From positions 95,183,256 through 95,247,255 of the forward strand of contig OX235271.1 in NCBI GenBank assembly GCA_944472155.2: 64,000 nucleotides of DNA, in the 5' to 3' direction. The stretch comes from Trichobilharzia szidati (Eukaryota; Platyhelminthes; Trematoda; Strigeidida; Schistosomatidae). A model generated the notes under the pieces. That model saw only the letters and a program-made list of their open reading frames with translations, did not search any database and was not told the origin of the DNA. Positions within the stretch are counted from its first letter, which is position 1. Each line of letters starts with the position of its first letter. Made by a program: the position numbers and the translations under genes. Below, piece after piece: positions 1 to 12,149 of the stretch.

Positions 1-741
1 GCAATGTCTCTGCAATGCTGATACTACTGAACTGTTGAGACGAGGCTATTCTCGGTTTCAGCAGCTGTGGCTCTCAACGGCTGTTTTAAGACCCAGTAGT
101 TGCGAATATACAAAATCTGCCTTAGGGTGAGATGCGGCCTTGTAAAAAAAGAATCTACGAAATATTGAAATTATCAGCTTACCTACTCTTATTCTACCTG
201 GCTACAAACAAATCCCACAACGATGGACATATCCATCAGTTGACATGCTACAGCTTTTTAAAGTCATCATACCACCACACGAACAAATTCTCTCCTTCCG
301 AAGCAACCCTAAATCCAGGCAATACTGGAAAACATTATCCTCCTCAAATTGTAATCGCGCGCTCCTTGAATACGACGTGCTTTTACCTCTGCAACCGGAA
401 AATACCTATTTCGTGCATTATCCGCTTGGAAAACCTGGTCTTCGTAGCCGGTGAATTAAATTCAACCATTGCTTACATATTGAATCTCTGTGTGGTAAGT
501 CCAGCTGTCTCGAACTACTGCCAAAGCTTCAGGTGCTATTTTTGTAGCAGCATCTTCCTCACTCGTTCAGATAAACAAGACTTGTTGGTCTACCACGTGA
601 TTGCTATGCAGCCGCTCATCCAGAAAGTACTAGGTAAAGTCGAAAACCTTTTCTTTTCCTTGTCTTGCACTTTTTCAGTCTTATTTTTGTTCTTGCGGGT
701 AGATACTGTTGCACTCTTATTCTTATATAGCATAAGTTTTA

Positions 742-1700
742 GTGATGGTTAATATGGCTGTCGAAAGTAACCTTAGAAATGGCGCTAAAACACCTTACTC
801 TATAGTCACAAGGGCTTCAGCCAGAGAAGGCAAAAACTCAGGGACGCCAACCCCAAGTCGCATACCCATCCTAAAAACTCGTGTAGGTCTCGTCTGTCCT
901 GAAACTACGCCTGCATTGCCACAGTCTAGTACTGAAATGGCACAGGCAATACTAGGGGGACAGGATACTACACCTGCATCAACTGAAAGTCAGTGTGTGA
1001 AACACAGCAAACCGAAAAGGAAACGTTCAAGACGTCATAAGACCTCGAAGACGTCACCAATTGAGGGAGAAGAATGTCAGGCGTGCAGTATAATAGTTTC
1101 TAAAGCTGGCTCAGCGTTTGAATGCAATTTTCGCAAATGGTGGGTGTCCTGCCATTGTGACAAAGAGGTACCGAAAGCATAATGCGAGTTTATGAGAAAT
1201 AACCCGTGCCCGTGGTTTTGGTACATCTGTCCACTTTGTCGCCCTGGCATAGTCCCACAGAGCATGTCTGCGGATAGCAGAAAAAACACGCCCCTCTTAT
1301 GTCCCAACACAGTTTTATGCAGCTCCCCACCTGCTAACGTCACACTGCCAAAACTTGGCTCAGACAGTAAGAAGGACACTACAGTCCTACTGACTGAAAG
1401 TGCCAATTTTCATAAGGTGAAGATTCAAAAGGTTGGACCCACAAAATCAAGGGAAGAGAGAATTAGAAAAGTACCACTTGCATACACAAGCAAGCTTGGC
1501 AACACAACAAAGGCTGGCCAGAACCTGATGAAGCTTAAAGTTGCTGATGCTGCAAAGGAATACAAGAAGCCAAAGACCAAACCTAAGTGTGAGGTTAATC
1601 GGTCTAATTCTCTTATCCTCTTTGACGTACCTGTGAGCAAGGACAGCCCTGTTTGATCAGGGGGCCCTGTTTGATCAGGAAAAGTGGTCCAACCTGCGCA
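742..1700 (+). pseudogene. CR1 ORF1 remnant with PHD-like zinc finger
   Basis: Open from 742 to about 1182, then continuing in another frame from 1192 to 1656, so one frame change splits it. A basic Lys/Arg stretch (KPKRKRSRRHK) comes before a Cys/His cluster: CQAC, then FECNF, CHCDK, and after the break WYICPLC. This spacing resembles the PHD-like finger known in ORF1 of CR1 elements, which is thought to bind nucleic acid. Some ligands look mutated, with Trp and Ser where Cys or His would be expected around KWWVSCH. The minus-strand copy keeps the matching C-terminal part at 12660-12875. The role is inferred from the family. Confidence 0.65.
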
Positions 1701-2439
1701 ATAAATCAGGTCGGAACGTTAGTTCAGTGAAATTGTGCAGGCAGTACATAGGTGTCCACACACCTCAAGATAAGCCACCCTCATTACGGGTTACACTGGA
1801 CTCTGCCGAAGAGGCCGAAAAAGTACTATTGATGGTTCAGGTACTAGCCATCGACAGAAGTTCGAACATAAGGGTGAGGCAAGACAGACCACGGGCTATC
1901 AGACAAATGGTGAGGGAGTCACCGGAACTGATGCCTTCTACCTCTATGGTGGTGCACGGTGTTCCGGGGCTGGAAACGGGTACTGCTTGTGAAAAACGCA
2001 TGCATGACGTACAGCAGTGGAGATGGCTGTCATCTCAGATGGCCCTTGGCGCTTCTGGAGCCATCTCCATTTCCCGACTACCTCGCCCCGCTCATCTCAC
2101 ACTGATTAGCTCTCCAAAGCTGCTAAGTGTCACATTCAACTCCTCGGAGCATTTGGCGACAGCACTTCAACTGTGGTATGAGATCAAGGGGAAAATGTTA
2201 GGACACATCCGATGCTGCTAAAGCAGACCTCGAACCATAAGGACGCAGCAACCGGAGGCTTCAATACGTCCCCAAGCTTCAGTGACACTAGAGCGATGCA
2301 GTTCTGCGAATAACAGTCTGTGTCACCCAAGTGTCCTGACTAAATCCATGGGAAAAAACCACAACGGGCCGGTTCCATCAGAATCGGCCAACTAGTCCCA
2401 ACATTAAGTCCCCTACCAGCAGACAACGTAACGTCAACC

Positions 2440-3260
2440 ACTCCACAACACGCTGAGGTTGCAATACTCACTGTCAGCTGCTTATATAGCAATGTGAGGG
2501 GGCTGAGAGGAAAAATAGGTGAACTCCGAAATCTCCAAGCACACCTACAACTGAAAATGATCATTCTCACTGTAACATGGCTAACGCCCACTATCGCCGG
2601 TAATGAAATCAGTATAGGTGATATGGTTTTGGTTAGGAGAGACAGGGATGATTAGGAAGGAGGGGGAGTTGCTTTATACTTTGACAGGCAACTTAAATGT
2701 GTGCGCGCAACGGACCCACCACTTATTGAACTCCCAGACTCCATATGGTGTCATTTCACCGTAGGCCACACCAAGCATTTACTTGGTGGCATCTACCGAT
2801 CTCCCACCTGTGGGGCAGAGCACAATCAGCTACTGCTCAGCACTATCACAGGGATACGAGACTTGGTCTACGACCAAATCACTATAGCTCGAGATTTCAA
2901 TGCCCCATCACTGAACCTTGGCTCGGGGTATGCTATGGGAAAATTCGGCCGAAACATACTGCAAACTATTCGAAACACGGGACTGACTGAGAACGTTGGA
3001 GACGAAACTAGGTGGGGCCCTAGTGGAAAGTCATCAAAACTAGACTACATTCTAGCTAGTGACCAACTACTCGTCGAAAAGGTCCAGATCATGACTCCTC
3101 TAGGAAGTAGTGACCATGCAGTCACAGGTTTCGATCTCGTTCTCCGTGAGCATTTGCAGTGGGACGTTACGCGACCATGTCTGTGTTACAGCAAGGCTGA
3201 CTATGCTGAAATGCGGAGGCTCTTGTCCGACGCAGACTGGCCCTTAGCATAGGATGAGCT
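2440..3260 (+). pseudogene. CR1 ORF2, apurinic-like endonuclease domain (inactive)
   Basis: Encodes the exonuclease-endonuclease-phosphatase fold that nicks target DNA. Visible in order: CLYSNVRGLRGK (motif with catalytic Asn), LTVTWLTPT, GGVALYFDRQLKC, GGIYRSP, DFNAPSL, LDYILAS and SSDHAV (catalytic His). The Glu of the usual TETW motif is Val here (codon 2572-2574), while the minus-strand copy at 5954-6514 has Glu (FTETWL), so the active site of this copy is damaged. The Gly of GDFN is Arg. A stop near 2655 interrupts the frame. It is followed by a linker (3265-3594) and then the reverse transcriptase. Confidence 0.8.
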
Positions 3261-3699
3261 GTCCGTGGATGAACACTGGGAGGTGGTAAAAAAGATTATT
3301 CATACAGTAATCTCGGATACCGTCCCTTTAGTCACAACACAGCCCAAAAGAAAGTCATCATGGTTAAAGAGAGGCACGCAACGTATTCTGCAAGCAAAGC
3401 GGAAGGCTTGGTTTACCTGGAACTCAGTAACTGGTGCAATCAAATTGTCAGATGGGACAGGAGGTCATTCCAGGCTAACCTTGCTAAAAACGCCTGGCAA
3501 ACCCCAAGAATTTGTACCGATTGATGTCGGAAAGAAAACCGACCAACCAGGGGGCATGCGCCTTAGCAGGCTAAAACGGTCAATATCTCACTAGTCTGGA
3601 GATGGCTGAGAAATTCGGTTTGGCCTTCACCAGTCAGCTAAACAGCAATGTGGGTATTACTGGTAAGAACCAAAATGGTGGCACCGCTACTTCACAGTA

Positions 3700-5220
3700 A
3701 GAAGATCAAATAGCCACCCCCCAAATAAACCCTGCAGTAGTACTAAGAAAGCTGCAGCGACTCACACCTAGGAAGTCCCCAGGTTGTGACGACATCAGGC
3801 CATCTGTTCTGAAACAGTGCGCCAAAGCTCTCTTCAGGCCCTTACGCGACTTGTTCCAACACTTCATGGAATCGGGGAAACTGCCAAGAGAATGGAAAAG
3901 AAGTATCCCTTCTCCGATCTTCAAGGGTGGAGACAGGCAAAATCCCACTAGTTATACACCAGTATCTCTACTCCCAGTGGCATCAAAAGTACTGGAAATT
4001 ATTATTGACGATCACGTCAGGGTATATCTCGATAAGTGCAAAATACTCCATGAAGCCCAACACGGTTTCGGGAAAGGCAGATCCTGTGTAACAAACCTAC
4101 TATCAGCTTGGGACGACTGGACATCATGCTGGGATATGAATGTTCAAGTCCATGTGGTCTCCCTAGACTTTGAGAAGGCATTTGATACAATTCATCATGA
4201 ATTTCTCCTACACAAAGTAAGTCAGGCAGGTATAGGCAAGCCACTTCCGTCATGGTTAAAGAAATACCTAGCTGAAAGGCCATTTTGCACCAAGGTCAAT
4301 CGAGTCCGATCACCTTGGCATGACTCGTCATGAGGAGTGATGCAGGGTTCTATCCTAGGACCACTGATGTTTTTGATTTTTATTAATGACCTACCATGCC
4401 ATCTAAGCTGCTCGAATCTTCTGTATGCTGACGACGTGAAGATATGGAGGGCGATAAAGTGTCCGGAGGACTCAGATAGACTACAGGCAGATCTAAAGCT
4501 TCTGGAAGACTGGGCGGTGGCCAGTGGCATGACTTTCAACCTTAAAAGTGCAAAGTGGTGAAGTTACGCACCTGTAGACTTCAGAATGCAAGTTACACCC
4601 TGTGCAATGAAAGCTTGTCCTGCTCAACATCGGAACGTGACTTAGGTCTAGTTGTAACGGAGAAAATGGACACAAGCGTAAATTACGCGGGGGATGTAGC
4701 GAGGGCATATGCGGTCATACACTTTACACATAGACAGTTAGGTGCATTCACTCCTGAGCTCTTTCTAAGGTTGTATAAAACATACGTCAGGCCACACCTT
4801 GAAGTGCATAATATTATTGCACCCCCACTGCTTAGAAGAGACGCCAACCTCTTGTAAAGAGTCCAACGACGGGCACCAAAAGGAGTAGTCGGTCACCGAA
4901 ATAAACCATATGATGAAAGGCTGAAGAAATTAGGCCTATTTACAATTAGCTACAGTCGTCTTAGGGGGGATTCGGTTACTACCTACAAGATAACAAATGA
5001 CCAGAATCACCCAAACGAAGGTGTTCTGCCATTGAATAGGTATAGGCTTCCTCGTGGAAATCCCAGAAGGCTCACTAGAAGTCAAGGACCAGTGTGCGCT
5101 CCCTCTTCTCTTCACTGTGGGCTTGCAGTCCCTGAAACTCCTTACCGGCAGATGTAGCTATGGCACCGTCTGTGGACGCCTTTAAGCGAAGGCTGGACAA
5201 TCATGCAGCGACACAAGGAC
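3700..5220 (+). pseudogene. CR1 ORF2, reverse transcriptase domain and C-terminus (broken)
   Basis: Reverse transcriptase in pieces: LTPRKSPGCDDIRPSVLK (3750-3830), then an open stretch 3851-4333 with REWKRSIPSPIFKGGDRQNP, AQHGFGKGRSC and VSLDFEKAFDTIHH (catalytic Asp). A stop at 4331-4333 comes just before [17 protein letters not shown] and the catalytic [10 protein letters not shown] (4420-4450). The C-terminal part runs to about 5220 in further frames (VRPHLE; related to the QRRAT motif near 4865). YADD is intact, but several frame breaks make the ORF non-functional. Confidence 0.85.
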
Positions 5221-5260
5221 TTCATCCAAATGGCCTATCCCCTTAAAATCCCATACATTA

Positions 5261-5944
5261 TTCAGGGGTAGACAACTAAATTTGTCGTTTTACTTCTTTA
5301 CATTATCTCCCGTCTTACTCTCCTGACTACTACAACTACTACACTTACACTTATTATAATAATAATTATTATTTTCATTATTACCGATATATATAATTCA
5401 TATTATTCTTTAACTTTAATCAGCTGACTGTTATTACGTTTTCTTATTCTTTTTCTATCTTTTAGTCTGAATAACCTACACTAATTATCTAGTATTATTA
5501 TTATCTCTTTTCTATTGACGACGATACCGAAGGACCAACTGATGAAAGGATCAACTCCATTCACATTAGTAACAGTCTTAACACACCTCATTCTACAAAC
5601 CACATATAATTCATCCCTGCACTACTCCTTTTGGAGTCAACCAAAGCTACGACAGTCGAGTGGTGAGACGAGCTACGCAGATGTTTACCGAAGATCAGGA
5701 ACCTCTACCTCACAATGAAGAGGCGAGCACAAAGAAATCAAATTGGTTTATACTAGCTCGTAAAAACGATATCGGATATTGGACTTCATTACAGCACGCA
5801 TTTGAAACGAATCAAGCGCTTTACAACTTTGAACTCACGTTCATGAATCTCAGTGGATAATTCGACGTCGTTCACTGATTGGTGGTTAGTAGTGCTTAAA
5901 GTTTAATTTTCCGTGCTGAGCAGTAGCTGGTCGTACTCTGCTTT
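5261..5944. other. Unassigned AT-rich spacer between two CR1 copies
   Basis: Holds TA-rich low-complexity sequence (about 5330-5510) that may belong to the 3' region of the first CR1 copy. After this comes about 400 bp with no recognised motif. Small open frames at 5515-5860 have no supporting features. Confidence 0.4.
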
Positions 5945-7071
5945 ACAAGTGGGTTATCGGTGGATGCTACCCAGCAAGTGCTCGGTGTGGCTCACGGTGA
6001 AATACCACCATATGGAGTTTGGGAGTTCAGTAAGTGTTGGGTCCATTGCACCTACACATTTCAGTTGCTTGTCAAAGTATATGGCAACTGCCCCTCCCTT
6101 GTTACCTCGGTATCTCTTGACCAGAAACATATTACTAATACTGATTTTGTTGTCGGCGATAGTAGAGATTAGCCAGGTTTCAGTGAAGATTATAATTTTA
6201 AGGTCTAGGTGTGACTGTAGGTTGCTGAGTTCAACGACTTTCCCCCTCAGCCCTCTTACATTGCTATAAAGGCATCTGACAGTGAGTCTCACAACCTCAG
6301 CGTGTTGTGGGGTAGTTGACGTTACGTTGTCTGCTGGTAGGGGACTTAATATTGGGACTAGTTGGCCGATTCCGATGGAACCGGCCCGTTGTCTTTTTTC
6401 CTTGGATTCGAGTAGGACACTTCGGTGACACTGACTGTCATTCTCAGTGCCGCATCGCTCTAGTATCACTGAGGTTTGGGGACGCATTGAGGAATTGGTC
6501 TGCTTTCGCAGCATTGGATGTGTCCTTCCAATTTACCCACCGTTAAAGTGCTAGGGCCAAATGTTCTTGGGAGGTGAATTTGACACTTAGCAGCCTTAAA
6601 GAGATAATCAGTGTGAGATGAGCGGGGCGAGGTAGTCAGAAAATCCAGACTGCTACAGAAGCACCAAGAGCCATCTCCACTGCTGTACGTCATGCATGTG
6701 TTTTTCACAAGCAGTGCCCGTTTCCAGCTCCGGAACACCTTGCACCACCATAGAGGTAGAAGGCATCAGTTCCGGTGACTCCCTCACCATTTGTCTGTTA
6801 GCCTATGGCCTATGATGTCTAACACTTATACTGGAATTCCCATCGATAGCTAGTACTTGAGCCAGTAACGGTATCTTTTCAGCCACTTTGGCAGAGTCAA
6901 GTGTAACCCCTAATGGGAGTAACTTACTCTGAGGTGCCTGGACACCCCTGCACAGCCTGCTCAATTCAGCTGAATTGATGTTCGAACCCAATTTATTGCA
7001 CAAGTTGATTCACTGTTCCTGATCAAACGGGGCCGTTGTTCAAGCAAGCTATCTCTGCACACGGGTACATT
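5945..7071 (-). mobile_element. CR1-clade element, second copy, 3' half left of the gypsy insertion
   Basis: Reverse-strand copy of the same family as 1-5260. It carries the ORF1 end (6803-7003), a spacer and the start of ORF2: an endonuclease reading frame at 5954-6514 with CLYSNVRGLRGK, FTETWL and GGAVAIYFDKQ. Its catalytic Glu is intact, unlike the plus-strand copy. Homology stops near 5945, at the point matching about 2815 of the first copy, so the rest of ORF2 is missing. The right edge is the 4-bp target duplication of the gypsy element. Confidence 0.8.
7068..7071. repeat. Target-site duplication CATT, left
   Basis: CATT directly before the left LTR, repeated at 12578-12581 directly after the right LTR. 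The interrupted CR1 sequence resumes on each side, which confirms the insertion boundaries. Confidence 0.8.
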
Positions 7072-7499
7072 TGTGGTGGACCTTTTGCTCTGTTAGCCTA
7101 TTTACCCAAAATTAAAATAGAAAACAAAATACCAAATCAATTGAGTTTACAAAGATCCAAATTCCACAATAAACGTACTGGATTCCAGAAGTGCTGCGGG
7201 AAGACTGCTCCAGTTCTAATTCTCCAGTGTTGACGTTGCCGGAGGTCGACCAAAGTGCGTAGGAAGAGGCTACGTTGCTCCTGCAAAAATCCGAGATAGA
7301 AAGCAGGTTGTTATAATTGATCGACGGCAGTTGAGATGGTGGAGAAGACGGAGAGTCGAAGGCAGAATTATATATTCTTTTAAAACTCGAGGGAAGTTCA
7401 AAGTACAGGGATTTTTTGGTTAAAACAAAGTAGTGTACAATATGTTCATTTTTTGCATAATAGTAAAATTTGGATAAGTTTATTATTGAGGACTCCACA
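7072..7499 (-). repeat. 3' LTR of the gypsy element
   Basis: Read on the minus strand it starts TGTGGAGTCC and ends CCACCACA. It aligns end to end without gaps to 12150-12577, with about 9 substitutions. In element orientation this is the downstream copy, providing 3' end processing. An open frame across it (7112-7531) is a chance frame. Confidence 0.92.
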
Positions 7500-7516
7500 G
7501 GTCTCCCCCTCTTAGA
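7500..7516 (-). other. Polypurine tract
   Basis: Read on the minus strand: AGAGGGGGAGAC lies directly against the TGTGGAGTCC start of the 3' LTR. This is where a plus-strand DNA primer is expected in LTR elements. Confidence 0.8.
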
Positions 7517-7962
7517 GGTCCGGAGGACCATCAGTACTGTCCTCGTGGACGATTACATGAATATAAGCAATATAAATAATGGGTAATGTCAACAATAAGG
7601 GTAACAAAAGAAAACATCAACAACAATAAGGATACAAAATTAGATCAGGGTGTACGGAATGCATCCGTGTTGTATAAAGTTTAGCACATGCAAGCAGGAA
7701 TTTAGAAGAAAAAATATCAAAACTTGCTATAATTTTAAAGAAAAAATTTATGTACATAATAAACCATGAAATGTTCGTTAGCATTTGCAAAATTCATATA
7801 TAAATAGATATATACAAATACTTGGTGAATGCGGGTGCTTGCAGCACAGTTAACGAACAGTAAACAATAATAATAGTAAATATTTATGGTTATAATGAAA
7901 TGAATGTCGACAACAATAATAATAAGTATGTCTAAATGAGGTTACGTACTTTTTTTTTAATG
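7517..7962 (-). other. Gypsy 3' untranslated region
   Basis: About 450 bp of AT-rich sequence between the pol stop codon and the polypurine tract. No reading frame of note and no envelope-like ORF are present. Confidence 0.7.
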
Positions 7963-10900
7963 TCAGTCAACAAAATGAACATAGCGGGCAGGTTTACAGA
8001 TCTGCCGTCCACTGCGTGTCTGTACAGGGGGAAGTGTGAAGAGCGGGAGAGTTGGAGTTGCATTGACTTTCTGATTGTTTACTGGTGCTGGCGTTGCTAG
8101 TGTTTCATATTCGCTGTCGGTGTACGCTGGTTTAAGACGATCGATAGAAACAGTCTCCGGTTTACCATGTTTATTCAGCGTGAAGTATTCATCTGTGCGT
8201 TTAAGTACTAGAAAAGGACCTTCATATGGATGTTGCAAACCTTTTCTAATGGCGTCGACGCGAACAAATACAAATCTGCAAGTGAGTAGATTCTTATTAA
8301 CTTGAGCTTTCTGAAGTGATTGGCGAGGGGCTAATGGTCGAAGCTGAAGCATTTGTTGGGTAAGGCGGTTGGTGAAGTCGGAGATATTTACTTCAGTTGA
8401 ATCATTAGACGGAACTAACTGACCAGGCAACGTGAGGGTAGTACCATACACAAGTTGAGCTGGTGTACATCCCAAATCTTCTTTGACAGTTGATCGGATA
8501 CTGAGAAGAACTAACGGTAGGTGTTCACTCCACTTAGATGAGTCAGCTTGTGCCATTAATGAGCTTTTCAGTTGTCGATGGAAACGTTCCACCAGACCAT
8601 TCGCTGCAGGATGATAAGCTGTAGTGGAGATATGGTTCACTCCAAGGAGTCTCGTAAACTCTCGAAACAGAGTTGATTGAAATTGAGCTCCTCGGTCTGT
8701 TGTAATCGTTGTTGGTACTCCGTAGTTTGACACCCAACGATCTAAGAAAACCAAGGCGGTATTTTCTGCAGATATGTCGTTGAGTGGACAAGCAATAGCC
8801 CATCGGGTAAATCGATCAATGGCAGTAAGTATATGAGTAAATCCTCTGGATGGCGGTAATGGTCCAATAATATCTATGTGCACGTGTTGGAATCGTCTAT
8901 CCGGTAAACTGAACTGCTTTGGAGGTGTAACGGTATGATGATGTACCTTGGATCTTTGACATTGCAAGCACTGGTGGGCCCATTTCCGAATATCGGAGTT
9001 CATCTTGGGCCAAACAAAACGTTCGCTGATCAACTTGACCGTAGCACGTATACCAGGATGAGACAAGGAATGCAGATGTTCAAACAAAGGTTTTCGACAA
9101 CTTAGTGGGACAAAAGGTCTATGAACGCCAGTTGAAACATCGCAGACGATGGTTGTATCAGACAGGGGAATAGGTACGTCCTGCAACTGTAGGGAGGAGT
9201 TTCGTCTGCAAGAATGAAGTTCGGCGTCATTTTTCTGCAGCTTGGCTATATTGTCTAAGCTAATATCTATCGAAGATAGGTGATTAACGTCACATCGAGA
9301 TAAAGAATCAGCTACGATATTGGAATCTCCTTTGATGAACTGGATGTCTGTTGAGAATTGTGAGATGTAATCCAGTTGTCTGGCTTCTCTCGGAGAGTGT
9401 CTATCCAACGAAGTGGTGAAAGCGTAGCAGAGAGGCTTATGGTCCGTTAAGATAGTAAAATGTCTACCTTGTAGTAGGAAGCTGAAATGTTTTACTGCTA
9501 GGTAGATGGCTAACAGTTCTCTGCTAAATGTGCTGTAACGAGTTTGTGCAGGTTCCAACTTTTTGGAGAAGAAAGCAAGTGGAGTGGTGTCATTATTGAA
9601 CTTTTGTTGTAAAACTGCTCCCACTGCTACCTGCGATGCATCTGTACATAAAATGAGTGAAGCTTCTGGATTGATATGAGACAACATTACGACGTTGGAT
9701 AAGGCATATTTTGCGTTATAAAATGCTGCTTTTGCTTCTTCAGACCACTGAAATTTCTTTGAATTGCGTCTAAGTAGGTCGGTCAGTGGCTGAACTATGG
9801 AGGCACATGATGGAATAAAACGTCGGTAGAAGTTGAACATCCCGAGGAAACGTCTAAGTTTCTTTAAGGAATCAGGTTCGGGAAAGTTCTTAATAGCTTC
9901 TATCTTATCTTCGGTAGGTCTGATGCCTTCGGCAGTTATTCGATGTCCTAAAAATTCGATGGATGGGGAACCAAAAATACATTTCTTTGGATTGATCACA
10001 ACTCCAAATTGTTCAAATCTTTGAAATAACAAGCTTAAGTGTTCCATATGTTCTTCCATCGATGAGCTGGCAATTAAGACATCGTCGATATATACAAAGA
10101 CAAAATCAAGACCTTGGGTAACTTGGTCCATAAAACGCTGAAATGTTTGCGCGGCATTCTTTAGACCGAAAGGCATTCTCAAGAATTCGAATAATCCAAA
10201 AGGTGTGATAATTGCTGTTTTTGGAATGTCTTCTGGAGCGACTGGTATTTGATGATATGCTCTAACCAAGTCAACTTTGGTAAAAATAGTCTTTCCATGT
10301 AACGTCAAGGAGAAGTCGTGGAGATGAGGTATAGGATAACGGTCTGGTACCGTAGCGTTATTCAGAGCGCGATAATCTCCACATGGTCGCCAGTCGTGAT
10401 TAGTTTTGGGAACCATATGCAAAGGTGAAGACCATGGACTGTTGGATGGTCGTATGATGCCCAGCTGCATCATATGTTCGAATTCCGACTTAGCTGCTGC
10501 TAGTTTATCTGGTGGTAACCGTCGTGGACGTGCCTTCACAGGTTGTCCTGTTGTGATGATTTTATGCGTAACTGTATGAGATATATCTTCGACGTTGTAT
10601 GACGGTTTAAGGATTTTCGGAAATCGTTGCAATAAGGTAGAGAACATTTCACTCTCCGGCTTTTCTATACAGATGCTATGAACAGAGTAGTCACCTGTAA
10701 TACCGTGGATCTTGAGTTGGGTGCAATTGTCAATCAGTTTTTTCTTGCTGATGTCAACTAACAGATTGAAGTGACTTAGGAAGTCTGCACCAAGTATAGC
10801 GTGACGTACGTCAGCTACTATGAAGATCCATGTGAAACGTCGGCGTAATCCTAGGTTTAGAATCATTGACTGTTCACCATACGTCTGTATGTTGGTTTGA

Positions 10901-11070
10901 TTGGCAGCGCGGAGTGAAAGTTTACCAGGTATTTTGGCTGATCGCCTGGATAGTGAGGGGGGAATAACACTGACCTCGGCGCCTGTATCTACCAGGAATA
11001 ATGTGCCGGTAGTCAAGTCCCTCACGTAGAAAAGGCGACTGGGATGATTGCCAGTAACAGCCGTCGCCAT
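7963..11070 (-). CDS. pol: Gypsy Pol polyprotein: protease, RT, RNase H, integrase
   Basis: A 1,035-residue uninterrupted frame. Domains in order: aspartic protease with [10 protein letters not shown] (about 27-36); reverse transcriptase from about 180, with [36 protein letters not shown] and the catalytic [10 protein letters not shown] (about 325-335); RNase H with [16 protein letters not shown] and LTDHKPL; integrase with an HHCC finger (HPGIRATVK ... CLQCQRSK) and a DDE core ([28 protein letters not shown]); and a GPY/F-like module ([10 protein letters not shown]). All catalytic residues look present. The ATG overlaps the gag stop by one base (TAATG), so pol may be translated by reinitiation; it is in a different frame from gag. 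Confidence 0.95.
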   Translation of the reverse strand: MATAVTGNHPSRLFYVRDLTTGTLFLVDTGAEVSVIPPSLSRRSAKIPGKLSLRAANQTNIQTYGEQSMILNLGLRRRFTWIFIVADVRHAILGADFLSHFNLLVDISKKKLIDNCTQLKIHGITGDYSVHSICIEKPESEMFSTLLQRFPKILKPSYNVEDISHTVTHKIITTGQPVKARPRRLPPDKLAAAKSEFEHMMQLGIIRPSNSPWSSPLHMVPKTNHDWRPCGDYRALNNATVPDRYPIPHLHDFSLTLHGKTIFTKVDLVRAYHQIPVAPEDIPKTAIITPFGLFEFLRMPFGLKNAAQTFQRFMDQVTQGLDFVFVYIDDVLIASSSMEEHMEHLSLLFQRFEQFGVVINPKKCIFGSPSIEFLGHRITAEGIRPTEDKIEAIKNFPEPDSLKKLRRFLGMFNFYRRFIPSCASIVQPLTDLLRRNSKKFQWSEEAKAAFYNAKYALSNVVMLSHINPEASLILCTDASQVAVGAVLQQKFNNDTTPLAFFSKKLEPAQTRYSTFSRELLAIYLAVKHFSFLLQGRHFTILTDHKPLCYAFTTSLDRHSPREARQLDYISQFSTDIQFIKGDSNIVADSLSRCDVNHLSSIDISLDNIAKLQKNDAELHSCRRNSSLQLQDVPIPLSDTTIVCDVSTGVHRPFVPLSCRKPLFEHLHSLSHPGIRATVKLISERFVWPKMNSDIRKWAHQCLQCQRSKVHHHTVTPPKQFSLPDRRFQHVHIDIIGPLPPSRGFTHILTAIDRFTRWAIACPLNDISAENTALVFLDRWVSNYGVPTTITTDRGAQFQSTLFREFTRLLGVNHISTTAYHPAANGLVERFHRQLKSSLMAQADSSKWSEHLPLVLLSIRSTVKEDLGCTPAQLVYGTTLTLPGQLVPSNDSTEVNISDFTNRLTQQMLQLRPLAPRQSLQKAQVNKNLLTCRFVFVRVDAIRKGLQHPYEGPFLVLKRTDEYFTLNKHGKPETVSIDRLKPAYTDSEYETLATPAPVNNQKVNATPTLPLFTLPPVQTRSGRQICKPARYVHFVD

Positions 11071-11993
11071 TACTGCCTGGCTAGGGAGTTTCCCTGAGTT
11101 GCGTCACCACTATTGTACATGCACGGTCGGACACACTTCAGGGCATTATGCCCATACCTCCTATGATACCAGCAAATGTTACGGCTTTGAGACGGTGTTC
11201 TAGAACGTCGTCTAGATCTTGGTCGCCGTTGCTTGGATACTGTCTGTGACTGGTTCCGCTGTGCTCGGAGCTCAGATACTTCCAGTCGTAAGTCTTGCAT
11301 TTGAGATGTTAACTGGGAAAGTAACCAAAACATTGGTGTGTCCTTCATAGATGTGGAAGGGCTTGGTGGTACTACCTCTGTAGACACGCTATTTATGCCA
11401 TTATTTGATAACACGTCCATGATATCGTCTGCCATCTTAGCTAGTTCTTCAAGGTCTGTCGTCCTAGAAGATATTGTTAGGATTTGTTGGACGTTTTGTG
11501 GTAAACGTTGTAAGAACATCTGACGTAGAATTAAGTCATCTACTTTGTGTGATCCAATCAACTGGCGCATATGTCTAAGTAGTTGGGATGGCTTTTTTGT
11601 ACCTAGATCACACGAAGTAAGTAGTTGTTGTATGCGTTTTTCATCGGAGAGGGTGGTCCGCTGGATAAGTGCAGCTTTTAGTTTGTCATATTGAGAGTCT
11701 GTAGGCTTGCTGTCTATGACATCGATAACCTCTCGTAGTACTTCCGTGGGTATTGCTGCTAATACGCAACCATACATGGCAATCTGCGACGTAATACCTC
11801 GAGCTGCAAACAACTGTTCAATGATTGTGAACCAGACACGTGGTTCAGCCAGATCAAATTGAGGTAGTCTTAAGTCCGGTAAGGCGTTATTAGAAGAGTT
11901 CTGTGTCTCTTCGCCTTTATTACCTTCTTCAGCAACAGTGGAACGTTTAGGTGGAGCCATTGTCAAAAAATATTTAAGTATAGAGATATACAA
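11070..11993 (-). CDS. gag: Gypsy Gag with CHCC finger
   Basis: Structural protein of the virus-like particle. The frame is 307 residues; a better start is the internal Met at 11960 (MAPPKRST), giving 296 residues. The N-terminal half has the retrotransposon Gag fold pattern ([44 protein letters not shown]). The middle is rich in Ser/Pro and then Arg/Ser ([18 protein letters not shown]), followed by the finger [18 protein letters not shown], which reads C-x2-H-x9-C-x3-C instead of the common CCHC. It ends at the TAATG overlap with pol. Confidence 0.92.
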   Translation of the reverse strand: MYISILKYFLTMAPPKRSTVAEEGNKGEETQNSSNNALPDLRLPQFDLAEPRVWFTIIEQLFAARGITSQIAMYGCVLAAIPTEVLREVIDVIDSKPTDSQYDKLKAALIQRTTLSDEKRIQQLLTSCDLGTKKPSQLLRHMRQLIGSHKVDDLILRQMFLQRLPQNVQQILTISSRTTDLEELAKMADDIMDVLSNNGINSVSTEVVPPSPSTSMKDTPMFWLLSQLTSQMQDLRLEVSELRAQRNQSQTVSKQRRPRSRRRSRTPSQSRNICWYHRRYGHNALKCVRPCMYNSGDATQGNSLARQ

Positions 11994-12125
11994 AATAGCA
12001 AAACGTATGGTAACAAAAATTAAGCAATGCGAGATTATAAGGTCAAAATAGCAACAAAAATGTTCAAAACGAGTTAACTATCGCAAAAATGTTCAAAAAA
12101 ACGGTTAACCATCGAAGAAAAAAAT

Positions 12126-12144
12126 GTTCGAAGCGGGCTCACCA
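12126..12144 (-). other. Candidate primer-binding site
   Basis: Five bases inside the 5' LTR, on the minus strand: TGGTGAGCCCGCTTCGAAC. It starts with TGG, the complement of tRNA CCA ends. The first bases resemble the tRNA-Trp site reported for CsRn1 elements (TGGTGACCCCG), with differences further in. The tRNA identity is an inference. Confidence 0.55.
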
Positions 12145-12149
12145 ATTTT

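Larger units (their letters stand above)
1..5260 (+). mobile_element. CR1-clade non-LTR retrotransposon, broken copy
   Basis: A LINE-type element reading left to right: a 5' region (1-740), an ORF1 remnant with a PHD-like finger, an ORF2 endonuclease and a reverse transcriptase, ending near 5260 in an AT-rich tail. A second copy lies on the minus strand at 5945-13800, and the two align in the 5' region, ORF1 and endonuclease. Both ORFs are interrupted by stops and frame changes, so this copy cannot make its own protein. The left edge may be cut by the window. CR1-clade placement rests on ORF1 type, endonuclease and RT motifs; the exact family was not determined. Confidence 0.85.

Noticed and set aside
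132..752. 206-residue ORF as a host gene
   Set aside because: It lies in the 5' region of a CR1 copy and has a counterpart in the second copy; kept only as a possible element-encoded frame.
7112..7531. 139-residue ORF on minus
   Set aside because: It runs through the 3' LTR and is mirrored in the 5' LTR (12139-12576); it is LTR sequence, not a separate gene.
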